NCBI GenBank assembly: GCA_017436125.1 | Contig: JAFSDS010000004.1 | Span: forward strand, 1-44,552 | Length of the DNA: 44,552 nt | Direction: 5' to 3' | Source: Oscillospiraceae bacterium | GTDB lineage: Bacteria; Bacillota; Clostridia; Oscillospirales; Ruminococcaceae | Part shown: piece after piece, positions 8,605 to 16,991 of the stretch | Position numbering within the stretch: position 1 is the stretch's first letter | Layout of the letters: each line of letters opens with the position of its first letter | The notes under the pieces: generated by a model | Told to the model about the DNA's origin: nothing | The model's database searches: none | Seen by the model: the letters and a program-made list of their open reading frames with translations, nothing else | Position numbers and translations under genes: made by a program

Positions 8605-9096
8605 ATGAAAAAACTTTTAGCCATTATTTTTGCGCTTATGATGCTTTGTTCCTGTTCTACCGAAGCTCCGGAAGAACCGCAGAATGAACAGAAAACAGAT
8701 TTGACTGAAGTTCCGGAAGAATTGCAGAATGAACAGAACACAGAAGCTGATGAATGGGGTATAGAATTTTATGCAGTAAACGTAACTTCCTCCGGTGCGG
8801 ACGTTGTCTTCAGCCAGAGCGGCGGAAATCCCACAGGCGAACTTACTACCGGAAGCTATTACCGCATTGAAAAAGACGGAAAAGAACTTCCATATATTGT
8901 CGAAGACGACATCGCATGGACGGCGGAAGCATATCTCATCATGCAGGAAGATAAAGTAAATATGCACGTTGACTGGCAATGGCTTTACGGTGAGCTTGAG
9001 CCCGGCGAATATACCATCGTAAAAAACGTTATGGATTTTCGCGGACCGGGAGATTATGATTCCAAAGATTATTCTGCAAAGTTTATAGTTGAATAA
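8605..9096 (+). CDS. Small lipoprotein with Ig-like domain
   Basis: A 163-residue exported lipoprotein: MKKLLAIIFALMMLCSC gives a signal peptide and lipobox with the lipidated Cys at 17. A Glu/Pro/Asn-rich linker follows, including two near-identical segments around EEPQNEQKTD and EELQNEQNTE (an internal duplication). Then comes one beta-rich domain (about 50-163) ending in LEPGEYTIVKNVMDFRG...KFIVE. The same pattern appears outside the membrane in the M56 sensor at the start of the window. AAAGGAGG at 8591-8598 fixes the start. The ligand is unknown. Confidence 0.8.
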   Translation: MKKLLAIIFALMMLCSCSTEAPEEPQNEQKTDLTEVPEELQNEQNTEADEWGIEFYAVNVTSSGADVVFSQSGGNPTGELTTGSYYRIEKDGKELPYIVEDDIAWTAEAYLIMQEDKVNMHVDWQWLYGELEPGEYTIVKNVMDFRGPGDYDSKDYSAKFIVE

Positions 9097-9110
9097 AGGG
9101 GGATAATGCC

Positions 9111-10361
9111 ATGAAAAAGTTTTTATCCATCCTTTTGGCGCTTCTTATGCTCTGTTCCTGCGGCTCGGATGAATATACCGAACAGCCGGGAATAGATATT
9201 CCGGAAGAACTGGATTCCGACGTTCCGGGAGTTGAAATAAAGACAGAAAACCTCGGCGTTACCGAAAAGGCAACCGTCGGCAGATATAACTGGGAAGAGG
9301 ATAACGGCGACGGAACAAAGAAAAACGTTATCGCCTGCGGAGCGCATCCCCTCGATTTCAAAAACATAACTTATTTTGAAACCTCCGGCAAGGAGAAAAT
9401 GACCCTTGTTTTTGAAGAAAAACCGGTTTCCTATGATATCGTCCGCTATGAAGTGGAATATAACCGCTGGGCGGATGGCATAGGATATAACGGTGACGAA
9501 AAATCAAAACCTGTTGAAACGGAAAACGATTCCTTTGTTGCTGCCGGTGACGGAAAAAACTACGTTTACGTTATCAACGCAAATTATAAAAACGGAAATG
9601 TGGAATATGCTTTTGAAGTTCGCCACGCAGAACTTTCCGTTGGACTTTATAAAATTGTTGACGGTGCTGAAAATGGAACTCTTGTTCTTGCGGGAACCGG
9701 AGCGGGCGATATTTATACATTGAACGTTGGGGATATTCCGGTCTATCTTGACGGCGAACCGGCGGATGCTTCCGTAATTATGGACGGCATGACTGCAGAA
9801 ATACATCACGGCGGTGATATCCTCGAAACTTATCCTGCGTCTTTCGGAAAAGTTTACGGCATCCATGTTTATTCCATTGGAACAAAGAACCAGCCCGGCG
9901 GAACATATTTTGACCTCTGCGGACTTTATATCGAGGTGCTTTGGGATCTTTGGAGAGCGGACGAAGGACTTAATCACGGAATAAAATATATAAGCATCGA
10001 TCTTTCAAATGCTCCGGGAAATCTTTCCGAAAGCGAAAAAGACGCCATAATCTGGGTGCTTTCAAACAGAATCGGCATACCGGATGCAATGGGCCTTACC
10101 ATGGAAGAACTTAAAGAACAGGGCTATCTTACCGCGGCCGGAGGCACAAATGACCTTTATCAGTGGGACGACGGCGTTTACATGAATATAACCGATGATT
10201 CCGGAGAGGATTTTGAGGTGTATTCTCTTCCTGTGATAAAATTCAACGCCATGAAGTGGCGCAGTCCTCTGGGCGCATATTTCTTTGCAGACTGTAGCGC
10301 CGTCTGGCCGCAAATGGGAACATGGACGGAATATAACGTCGGCGCTTTCGCAATTTCTTAA
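9111..10361 (+). CDS. Lipoprotein of unknown function
   Basis: A 416-residue exported protein with signal peptide and lipobox (LLMLCSC, lipidated Cys near 17). The mature part looks beta-rich at first (about 40-230). Its C-terminal half contains an LS-SEKDAIIWVLSNRIGIP-type helix followed by a region ending in a conserved-looking WPQMGTWTEYNVGAFAIS. I do not recognise a family. It lies 14 bases after the previous lipoprotein and before a strong terminator, so the two lipoproteins form a pair on one transcript. Confidence 0.75.
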   Translation: MKKFLSILLALLMLCSCGSDEYTEQPGIDIPEELDSDVPGVEIKTENLGVTEKATVGRYNWEEDNGDGTKKNVIACGAHPLDFKNITYFETSGKEKMTLVFEEKPVSYDIVRYEVEYNRWADGIGYNGDEKSKPVETENDSFVAAGDGKNYVYVINANYKNGNVEYAFEVRHAELSVGLYKIVDGAENGTLVLAGTGAGDIYTLNVGDIPVYLDGEPADASVIMDGMTAEIHHGGDILETYPASFGKVYGIHVYSIGTKNQPGGTYFDLCGLYIEVLWDLWRADEGLNHGIKYISIDLSNAPGNLSESEKDAIIWVLSNRIGIPDAMGLTMEELKEQGYLTAAGGTNDLYQWDDGVYMNITDDSGEDFEVYSLPVIKFNAMKWRSPLGAYFFADCSAVWPQMGTWTEYNVGAFAIS

Positions 10362-10367
10362 AAAATT

Positions 10368-10399
10368 AAGGCAGAAGCTTTTTTGCTTCTGCCTTTTTA
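10368..10399 (+). terminator. Rho-independent terminator
   Basis: Stem AAGGCAGAAGC / GCTTCTGCCTT with a T-rich loop and trailing T residues. Confidence 0.9.
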
Positions 10400-10418
10400 T
10401 TCCCGTCGGGAATATTTG

Positions 10419-10447
10419 TTGAACATGGTGCATCATTATGTTAAAAT
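10419..10447 (+). promoter_or_regulatory. Promoter of the membrane protein gene at 10469
   Basis: TTGAAC (10419-10424), 17-base spacer, TAAAAT (10442-10447), close to AAAGGGGG and the ATG at 10469. Confidence 0.6.
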
Positions 10448-10468
10448 AAAACCGAAAGGGGGAATTAT

Positions 10469-11185
10469 ATGCGCGAATTTTACGATTCTCATAAAAAGCT
10501 TTGCATAACCTGCGGAATAATTATTTCCGTATTGATTTTTGCGGTTTATCTCTATGCGCTTTTTCTTCCTGGATATTGGTACAGAGATGTTTTTCTATAT
10601 AAACAAAAAGCACCTTTTGGGGGAATGGAGGTTTATTCCGGCCATGATGCCGTAAACGATGCGGACTATGAACTTGTGATGGTAAAAGAGGGCGCAAAAA
10701 CCCATATGGCTTTCACTGTAAACAAAACAGAAAGATCATATGAAATAATTTCCGATGATTCCGAAAATTATTATCCAAATGTCACCATTTATGAAAACGG
10801 AGAATTGATTTTTAAAGGAACATACAGAAGTTTTCTTTTGGATGAAAACGAAGAACCTTTCGAGCCAATAGTAAGAGTGGAGTATGGTCCATACAAACCG
10901 ACCGAAGAAGAACTTTTCCCTTCATATAACTGGCTTTATTCCGTTTCCCAAGAAAAAAACGCAATCCGCGGAAACATACTTTTCCTTCCGGCAATTATAA
11001 TAGTTGCGGCTGTTGTTGTTTTTGATATGATGCATCCGGATGTTTTCTGGCAAATGAGAAACTGCCTTGATGTTGAAGGCGGAAGGCCAAGCGATTATTT
11101 CCGCTTCATGCAAAAGTTAAGCTGGAAAATATCACCTTTTATAATTATCTCTTTGATGATTGCAAGCTTTGTTATAAAAGTATAA
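10469..11185 (+). CDS. Membrane protein, unknown function
   Basis: 238 residues. One hydrophobic segment lies near the N terminus (about 12-33), a roughly 130-residue soluble part follows (probably outside), then two more hydrophobic segments (about 172-190 and 215-237). The soluble part has short beta strands with the pattern FTVNKTERSYEIISDDSENYYP. I do not recognise the family. It has its own promoter and terminator. Confidence 0.75.
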   Translation: MREFYDSHKKLCITCGIIISVLIFAVYLYALFLPGYWYRDVFLYKQKAPFGGMEVYSGHDAVNDADYELVMVKEGAKTHMAFTVNKTERSYEIISDDSENYYPNVTIYENGELIFKGTYRSFLLDENEEPFEPIVRVEYGPYKPTEEELFPSYNWLYSVSQEKNAIRGNILFLPAIIIVAAVVVFDMMHPDVFWQMRNCLDVEGGRPSDYFRFMQKLSWKISPFIIISLMIASFVIKV

Positions 11186-11186
11186 A

Positions 11187-11220
11187 AAAACTCCCCGAAC
11201 AATGTTCGGGGAGTTTTTTT
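11187..11220. terminator. Bidirectional terminator between convergent genes
   Basis: Stem ACTCCCCGAAC / GTTCGGGGAGT with an AAT loop, flanked by A and T runs on both sides. It can serve both the + strand gene ending at 11185 and the - strand gene ending at 11225. Confidence 0.9.
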
Positions 11221-11224
11221 GTGT

Positions 11225-13738
11225 TTATTTCTGATTTCCTTTTGCGGTATCAATGGAAACGGCGCCTTCAAGGCCAAGGCGTTTTGCTGCTTCTTCGCGC
11301 ATTTTATATTTAAGTATCTTGCCGGCGGCATTCATGGGGAAGCCATCGACAAATTCGATATACTTTGGAACTTTATGACGCGCAAGGCGGCCTTTTATGT
11401 ATTCCGTCATTTCCTCAACGGTGATGCAGCCCGGTTTTTTAAGAACGATCTGGGCCATTATTTCTTCACCGTATTTTTTATCCGGAACACCGATGACCTG
11501 AACATCCTTTACCTTTTCGTGGGTATAGATAAATTCTTCTATCTCTTTCGGATAAATGTTTTCGCCGCCGCGGATTATCATATCTTTAAGACGTCCGGTA
11601 ATTTTATAAGTTCCGTCATCCTCGCGACAGGCAAGGTCGCCGGAATGGAGCCAGCCTTCGCTGTCGATAGTTCCGGCAGTGGCCTCCGGCATTTTATAAT
11701 AACCTTTCATAAGGTTATATCCGCGGGAACAGAATTCTCCGTTTGTTCCGTTGGGAACTTCCTCGCCGGTTTCCGGGTCGATTACTTTTGTTTCAACATG
11801 GGGAAGGTTATATCCAACGGTATAGCAGCGAAGGTCAAGAGGGTCTTCCCATGCGGAAGTGGTGCTTCCGGGAGAGGATTCTGTCTGGCCGTAAACGCTG
11901 ATGATTCCGCGCATATTCATTTCATCCGGCTGGGCTGCTCTCTTCATAAGCTCGGGAGGACAGCCCGCACCGGCCATGATACCGGTCCTCATATGTGAAA
12001 AATCGGTGTTTCGATAGTCCGGGTGGTTGAACATCGCAATAAACATTGTGGGAACGCCGTGGAATGCGGTTATGCGTTCCTGGTTTATGCAGGCAAGGGA
12101 ACTTTTTGCGGAAAAATAGGGAAGAGGACAAAGGGTTGTTCCGTGGGTCATTGCGGCGGTCATGGCAAGGACCATGCCGAAGCAGTGGAACATGGGGACC
12201 TGGACCATAAGGCGGTCCGCTGTGGAAAGTCCCATTCTGTCGCCTATGCATTTTCCGTTGTTGACAACGTTATAATGGGTGAGCATAACACCTTTGGGAA
12301 ATCCGGTGGTGCCGCTGGTGTACTGCATATTGCATACATCGTCAAGGCGGACGGCGGATGCCATTCTTGCAATCTCCTCTTCAGAAACGCTGTCTGCTCT
12401 TGACATGGCTTCGTCAAAGTCAAGGCAGCCGGGCTGTTTGAATCCAACAGTAATTACGTTGCGAAGGAAGGGGAGCTTTTTGCAGTGGAGAGGAGAGCCG
12501 GCCTTTGTATTCTTTATTTCCGGACAAAGTTCGTTGATGATCTGCGCATAGTTTGAATCAAGGCAGGATTCGACCATAACAAGGGTATGGGTATCGGACT
12601 GGGAAAGAAGATATTCAGCCTCGTGGATCTTATATGCGGTATTTACGGTGACGAGAACGGCGCCGATCTTTGTTGTGGCCCAGAAGGTGATGTACCATGC
12701 GGGAACGTTGGTTGCCCAGATGGCGACTTTGCTTCCGGCTTTAACGCCCATGGAAACAAGAGCCCTTGCAAAGCGGTCAACGTCCTCGCGGAATTCGGAA
12801 TAGGTTCTTGTATAGTCAAGGGTAGTATAGCGGAAAGCATACTGGTCCGGGAATTCATCACAGAGTTTATCAAGTACCTGGGGGAATGTAAGATCAATAA
12901 GAGAATCCTTTTTCCAGATAAACTGGCCGGAATGGTCAAAGTTATAATAAAGACTGCGTTTTTTGCCGCGGGGGCTTTCAAAGCGGCTCATATAGTTTAC
13001 AAAATGGGGGAAGATTACCTCATATTCCTGAAGGTCCTCCATCCATTCAGGCTTCCATTCAAGGGAGATGAATCCGTTATAGTCAATGGAAGAAAGGGCG
13101 CGCATCATTTCGTCGATGGGCATATTGCCCTCGCCGATGAGATTATATGTATCCGCATCGTCAGAATCGCGAAGATGAACATGTTTTACGTATGCTCCGA
13201 GGTTGCGGATAGTTTTATCTGCGGATTCTCCGTTAGTGCGGTAGGGATGATGCATATCCCAAAGCGCAGCAAGATTATCGGATGCGAAATCATTGAGAAG
13301 GTCACGAAGACGGCCGGTATCGGAATAGATGCCGCTTGTTTTCATAAGAAGAACAACATCAACTTCTTCTGCGTATGCAATTATATCCGCAACAGAAGCT
13401 CTTACGGTTTCTTCGTTGTCATTGAGCGCAACAGCACAGACATAAGGAACCTTGAGATTATGGGCGATATCGATGATTTCCTTCATGGTTTCGGTATTTC
13501 CGGGAACGGAGATATCACAGGAAGTATCAAGGCATGGAATTTTTATTCCGCGTTCGCGAAGAGTTCTTGCGGTTGCGGCGGTGTTGTATTTATGGAGCGG
13601 GCAGCCTTTTTCGGTAAAATCCGGGCGCTTTTGGATATTATAAAGCTCAATACCGGAAAAATGCATTTCATCGGCAATGTCGATTATTTCATCAAAACCA
13701 AGTTCTGCCCAACCTCTTGTTGAGAAAGAAAGATTCAT
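11225..13738 (-). CDS. TIM-barrel (sugar-phosphate isomerase-like) + acyl-CoA ligase fusion
   Basis: 837 residues. Residues 1-255 are a xylose-isomerase-like/AP-endonuclease-2 TIM barrel. D161 and H164 (WDMHHP), H188 (KHVHLRD) and E227 (SLEWKP) match the usual metal ligands, but the first Glu of the site is replaced by K133 (LLMKTSG). Residues about 275-825 are an AMP-forming acyl-CoA synthetase: YTSGTTGFPKG at 473-483, VYGQTESSP, WLHSGDLA, GRLKDMIIRGGENIYP, and the C-terminal Lys in AAGKILK. The ligase half resembles FadD-like ligases and probably adenylates a carboxylic acid and forms its CoA thioester. The start overlaps the stop of the LeuA-like gene (ATGA), so the two are translationally coupled. 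Substrates of either half are unknown. Confidence 0.85.
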   Translation of the reverse strand: MNLSFSTRGWAELGFDEIIDIADEMHFSGIELYNIQKRPDFTEKGCPLHKYNTAATARTLRERGIKIPCLDTSCDISVPGNTETMKEIIDIAHNLKVPYVCAVALNDNEETVRASVADIIAYAEEVDVVLLMKTSGIYSDTGRLRDLLNDFASDNLAALWDMHHPYRTNGESADKTIRNLGAYVKHVHLRDSDDADTYNLIGEGNMPIDEMMRALSSIDYNGFISLEWKPEWMEDLQEYEVIFPHFVNYMSRFESPRGKKRSLYYNFDHSGQFIWKKDSLIDLTFPQVLDKLCDEFPDQYAFRYTTLDYTRTYSEFREDVDRFARALVSMGVKAGSKVAIWATNVPAWYITFWATTKIGAVLVTVNTAYKIHEAEYLLSQSDTHTLVMVESCLDSNYAQIINELCPEIKNTKAGSPLHCKKLPFLRNVITVGFKQPGCLDFDEAMSRADSVSEEEIARMASAVRLDDVCNMQYTSGTTGFPKGVMLTHYNVVNNGKCIGDRMGLSTADRLMVQVPMFHCFGMVLAMTAAMTHGTTLCPLPYFSAKSSLACINQERITAFHGVPTMFIAMFNHPDYRNTDFSHMRTGIMAGAGCPPELMKRAAQPDEMNMRGIISVYGQTESSPGSTTSAWEDPLDLRCYTVGYNLPHVETKVIDPETGEEVPNGTNGEFCSRGYNLMKGYYKMPEATAGTIDSEGWLHSGDLACREDDGTYKITGRLKDMIIRGGENIYPKEIEEFIYTHEKVKDVQVIGVPDKKYGEEIMAQIVLKKPGCITVEEMTEYIKGRLARHKVPKYIEFVDGFPMNAAGKILKYKMREEAAKRLGLEGAVSIDTAKGNQK

Positions 13739-15150
13739 GCGTTTTCCTCCTCATATACGATTTTATTGAGCGCATTGAGATAGGCAAGGATACTTGCGCC
13801 AACGATATCGGTGGAAGTTCCGCGGCCGGAATAAAGCTTTCCGCCGGAAAGCAGTTTTACAACGGTTTGTCCCATAGCTTCGCGGCCTTCGGTAACGGAC
13901 TGGATCTGGAAATCATCCAGTTCATAATGAAGACCGATAATCTGTTCAATGGCAAGGAATGAAGCGTCAATAGGGCCGTCGCCTATGCAGATACCCTCAA
14001 GAACGTGCTCGCCCTTCTGGATGCGAAGATGAGCGGAAGAGGTGAGGATATTGCTTGCGTTTATAACATAGCTCTGGAGCTTATAGGTGGGCGGAACCTG
14101 AAGAGCGGAGGATGCAACAATGGCATCAAGCTCTTTTGAACCAACTTTCTTTTTGAGCACGGCAATTTGCTTAAAAGCTTCAAAAACCTTTATTCCGTCC
14201 TCTTCGGAAAGCTCGTATCCAAGGCGTTCCGCAGCTTTGAGCACGGCGGTGATATCATCGTGCTCGGTGAGCACCCATTCGCCTTCCTCACGAACGCTGT
14301 CATCAAAAGGAGAGTTTTTGCTCTTTTCGGTGTGACAGATGCGCTCTATCTGGGCAATAACGCGGTTTATTTCCGCCATTCTTACGCTTCCGCAGGAATC
14401 AAAAGCATCGCCCTTTGCATCAAGGATTTTTGCGATTTTTCCAAGGCGGACGTTATCGGTTGCAACGGCGGTGGCTTTAACTTCGCCTGCTCCGCAGCGA
14501 ACAGCAGAAACTGCGCAGGAATCTGCCATGGAAAGTGCATCGGAACAGCTTACGCCGACACAAACTTCTTTAAGTTCCGGAACAGCGGCATAGATGTTTT
14601 CAATAAATGCGGAAAATTCATCCGGAAGCATAACTCCGGCGGTATCGCAGAAGGTAACGGTGGAAGCGCCTGCTTTGATGGCCGCTTTTACTGCGGATTC
14701 AAGGAAGGAAGCATCGCTTCTGGTGGCGTCGCCCGCAACAAATTCAACATCGGAGCAAAGAGCTTTGCATGCCGCAACGGATTTTTTTATTGCTTCAAGC
14801 ATGGCGTCGGGTTTTTTATGAGAGATATATTCCATCTGAACAGGGCTGGTTGGTACAGAAACCTGAAGACGGGGCTTCTTGGCTTCTTTAAGCGCGTTCC
14901 AGACCTTTTCCGCACCGTCATCATCAAGAGATACCGGAACGGCAACAACGGCGTTTTTAACGGCGCTGGCGATGGATTTTATAAGGAGGCTGTCAATTTT
15001 GAGATTTTCGATGGGGTGTAGTTCAATGACGGATACCTCAAGACGGTCCAGTAGTTTTGCAAGCTCGATCTTCTCGCGGAAGCTGAGGGTAAAGCCTGCA
15101 TTTTTACCGGTCTGTTTCATGGTTACGTCACTGATTCTGATGTTCCTCAT
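13735..15150 (-). CDS. Isopropylmalate-synthase-like protein with degenerate active site and LeuA regulatory domain
   Basis: 471 residues with the HMGL/LeuA barrel (about 1-280) and a C-terminal LeuA dimerisation/regulatory domain (about 350-465, with GICIGDGPIDASFLAIE and GRGTSTDIVGASILAYLNALN). The catalytic landmarks are missing. The usual LRDGxQ near the start is VTMKQTGK. The metal-binding HxHND is SCSD (GVSCSDALSMADS). The GxGERAGN loop reads TDNVRLGK. The regulatory half is well conserved. It may be a non-catalytic or altered-chemistry relative rather than a true 2-isopropylmalate synthase. It is first in a two-gene unit with the TIM-barrel/ligase fusion. An AAAGGAG site precedes the ATG, and an attenuator-like hairpin lies in the leader. 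Confidence 0.85.
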   Translation of the reverse strand: MRNIRISDVTMKQTGKNAGFTLSFREKIELAKLLDRLEVSVIELHPIENLKIDSLLIKSIASAVKNAVVAVPVSLDDDGAEKVWNALKEAKKPRLQVSVPTSPVQMEYISHKKPDAMLEAIKKSVAACKALCSDVEFVAGDATRSDASFLESAVKAAIKAGASTVTFCDTAGVMLPDEFSAFIENIYAAVPELKEVCVGVSCSDALSMADSCAVSAVRCGAGEVKATAVATDNVRLGKIAKILDAKGDAFDSCGSVRMAEINRVIAQIERICHTEKSKNSPFDDSVREEGEWVLTEHDDITAVLKAAERLGYELSEEDGIKVFEAFKQIAVLKKKVGSKELDAIVASSALQVPPTYKLQSYVINASNILTSSAHLRIQKGEHVLEGICIGDGPIDASFLAIEQIIGLHYELDDFQIQSVTEGREAMGQTVVKLLSGGKLYSGRGTSTDIVGASILAYLNALNKIVYEEENA

Positions 15151-15176
15151 CTTAACATCTCCTTTTTGTGGAATAT

Positions 15177-15211
15177 AAAAAACCGGGAAACCTTTTTAAA
15201 AAGGTCCCCGG
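15177..15211 (-). terminator. Attenuator-like terminator in the leader of the LeuA-like gene
   Basis: On the - strand, CCGGG GACC TTTTT / AAAAA GG TTT CCCGG forms a hairpin followed by six T residues, about 27 bases before the start codon. An upstream AAGGTC (15231-15226) can pair with GACCTT in the 5' arm of this hairpin. That would give a mutually exclusive antiterminator. No leader peptide or T-box sequence is visible. Confidence 0.6.
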
Positions 15212-15268
15212 AATTTAAAAACGCTGACCTTAAAAAAGTCTGGTCGAAAAATTTAAATTAATAAATCT

Positions 15269-15297
15269 ATTCAACCACTTTTTTAATGATTTGTCAA
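15269..15297 (-). promoter_or_regulatory. Possible promoter of the LeuA-like/fusion unit
   Basis: A perfect -35 TTGACA at 15297-15292 with a weak -10 TTGAAT 17 bases downstream (15274-15269). It lies between the end of ilvE and the attenuator hairpin, giving a leader of about 110 bases. Confidence 0.45.
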
Positions 15298-15350
15298 TAA
15301 ATATAATTATTAATAGTGAATAATATACAAGATTATTTATATATTATGCA

Positions 15351-16427
15351 TCAGTCACAAACTTTAAAGGTCCAGCCGAGAGTATCTTCAACACATCCGC
15401 TCTGGATTCCGTAAAGAGTGTCATAAAGTTTCTGTGCGGTGGGGCCGATTTTTCCTTCGTTGATAACAACTTTTTTCTCATCCCAGCCCATAGAACCAAT
15501 GGGGGAGATAACTGCAGCGGTGCCGCAGCCCCATGCTTCTTCAAGAGTTCCGTTTTCAGCGGCTTCAAAAAGCTCTTCTGCGGTAACAAGACGTTCCTCA
15601 ACTTCAATGCCCCAGCTTCTGATAAGATCGATGCAGCTCTTTCTTGTAACACCGGGAAGAATGGAACCGCTGAGCATAGGAGTGATAACTTTTCCGCCAA
15701 CTTTGAACATAACGTTCATAGCGCCTACTTCTTCAACGTATTTGCGTTCAACGCCATCGAGCCAAAGAACCTGAACATAGCCTTTTTTCTCCGCAACTTC
15801 GCCTGCGCGAAGAGAAGCGGCATAGTTTCCGCCGCATTTTGCAAAACCGGTGCCGCCGCGGACTGCGCGGACGTCGCGGCTTTCAACGTAGATATCAACG
15901 GGGCTCATGCCGTTGGGATAATAGGAACCAGAAGGGCTGCAGATGATGCAGAAAAGATAGGTTGCGGATGCGTGTACGCCAAGATGTGCGTCGGTTGCAA
16001 AGATAAAGGGTCTGATGTAAAGAGAAGTACCCGGATTATGGGGGACCCAGTCCGCATCAACGGTAACAAGTTCTTTGATAGCTTCAACAAAAACATCTTC
16101 CGGAACAGCGGGCATGCAAAGACGCTCGTTGGAATTCTGCATACGTTTTGCGTTTTCATAGGGGCGGAAAAGATGGATTGAACCGTCTTCCCAGCGGTAT
16201 GCTTTCATGCCTTCAAAAACTTCCTGTGCATAGTGGAGAACCATGCAGCTGGGGTCAAGTTCAAGGGGAGCATAGGGAACAATGCGGCCGTCATGCCAGC
16301 CTTTTCCGGCGGTGTAGTTCATAAGGAACATGTGGTCGCTGAAAGATCTTCCGAAGCCGAGTTTGCTTTCGTCAGCAGGTTTTACCTTCGGGTTTTCGGT
16401 ATATGTTACAGGAAAAGTGAATTCCAT
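15351..16427 (-). CDS. ilvE: Branched-chain amino acid aminotransferase
   Basis: 358 residues, the length of type II (eukaryote-like) branched-chain aminotransferases. It is a fold-type IV PLP enzyme: FEGMKAYRWEDGSIHLFRP near 71-90, the PLP lysine K197 in GTGFAKCGGNYAAS, and YVEEVGAMNVMF and GSILPGVTRKS further on. It interconverts Val/Leu/Ile and their 2-oxoacids with glutamate/2-oxoglutarate. It is the last gene of the T-box-driven ligase-ATPase-VOR unit, 21 bases after the gamma subunit. This places it after VOR in a route that would make the amino acid from the 2-oxoacid, or before VOR if the route runs the other way. Confidence 0.93.
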   Translation of the reverse strand: MEFTFPVTYTENPKVKPADESKLGFGRSFSDHMFLMNYTAGKGWHDGRIVPYAPLELDPSCMVLHYAQEVFEGMKAYRWEDGSIHLFRPYENAKRMQNSNERLCMPAVPEDVFVEAIKELVTVDADWVPHNPGTSLYIRPFIFATDAHLGVHASATYLFCIICSPSGSYYPNGMSPVDIYVESRDVRAVRGGTGFAKCGGNYAASLRAGEVAEKKGYVQVLWLDGVERKYVEEVGAMNVMFKVGGKVITPMLSGSILPGVTRKSCIDLIRSWGIEVEERLVTAEELFEAAENGTLEEAWGCGTAAVISPIGSMGWDEKKVVINEGKIGPTAQKLYDTLYGIQSGCVEDTLGWTFKVCD

Positions 16428-16448
16428 TTTGTTATTCCTTCTTTCAAA

Positions 16449-16991
16449 TCATTCCTGGGTATAGTTTTTGCCGATTTCAAGAGCCTTGATGTTGAGATCG
16501 ATAAGATCGGCATGTCTTGCGGGAACAGCGTTGCGAAGACCCTCTTCAAGATGTTCTTCGGAAACGCAACCGGTTTCTTTAACGATAGCGCCGAGAAGAA
16601 TCATATTTGCAAGGGTGGGTGCACCCATATCTTTTGCAAGCTGGGTTGCGGGGATGTAATAAACGTCAATGTCGGTGCGTTCAACTTTTCTTCCGATAAG
16701 AGCGGAATCAATGAAAAGCTTGCCGCCGGCAGCAACAAGGTTCTCATATTTATCAAGGGAAGGGTTATTCATGACCATAACAACGTTCGGATGGTCAACA
16801 ATGGGGGAACCGATGGGTTCATCGGAAAGGATAACAGTGCAGTTTGCAGTGCCTCCGCGCATTTCTGGACCGTAGGAAGGAAGCCAGCTGAGCTGGCGGT
16901 TTTCGGCAAGGCCGGCGTACGCAAGTACCTTACCTGCAAAAAGAAGACCTTGGCCGCCGAATCCGGCAATGATAATCTGATGATCAGCCAT
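16449..16991 (-). CDS. 2-oxoacid:ferredoxin oxidoreductase, gamma subunit
   Basis: 180 residues from the ATG at 16991; an in-frame GTG further upstream is less likely. Family marks are [22 protein letters not shown] at the start, [17 protein letters not shown], and NPSLDKY. This is the gamma domain that binds near the CoA site in the PFOR/KOR/VOR superfamily. The start overlaps the beta-subunit stop by 8 bases, showing tight coupling. It completes a four-subunit complex with the beta, alpha and ferredoxin subunits upstream. Confidence 0.9.
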   Translation of the reverse strand: MADHQIIIAGFGGQGLLFAGKVLAYAGLAENRQLSWLPSYGPEMRGGTANCTVILSDEPIGSPIVDHPNVVMVMNNPSLDKYENLVAAGGKLFIDSALIGRKVERTDIDVYYIPATQLAKDMGAPTLANMILLGAIVKETGCVSEEHLEEGLRNAVPARHADLIDLNIKALEIGKNYTQE

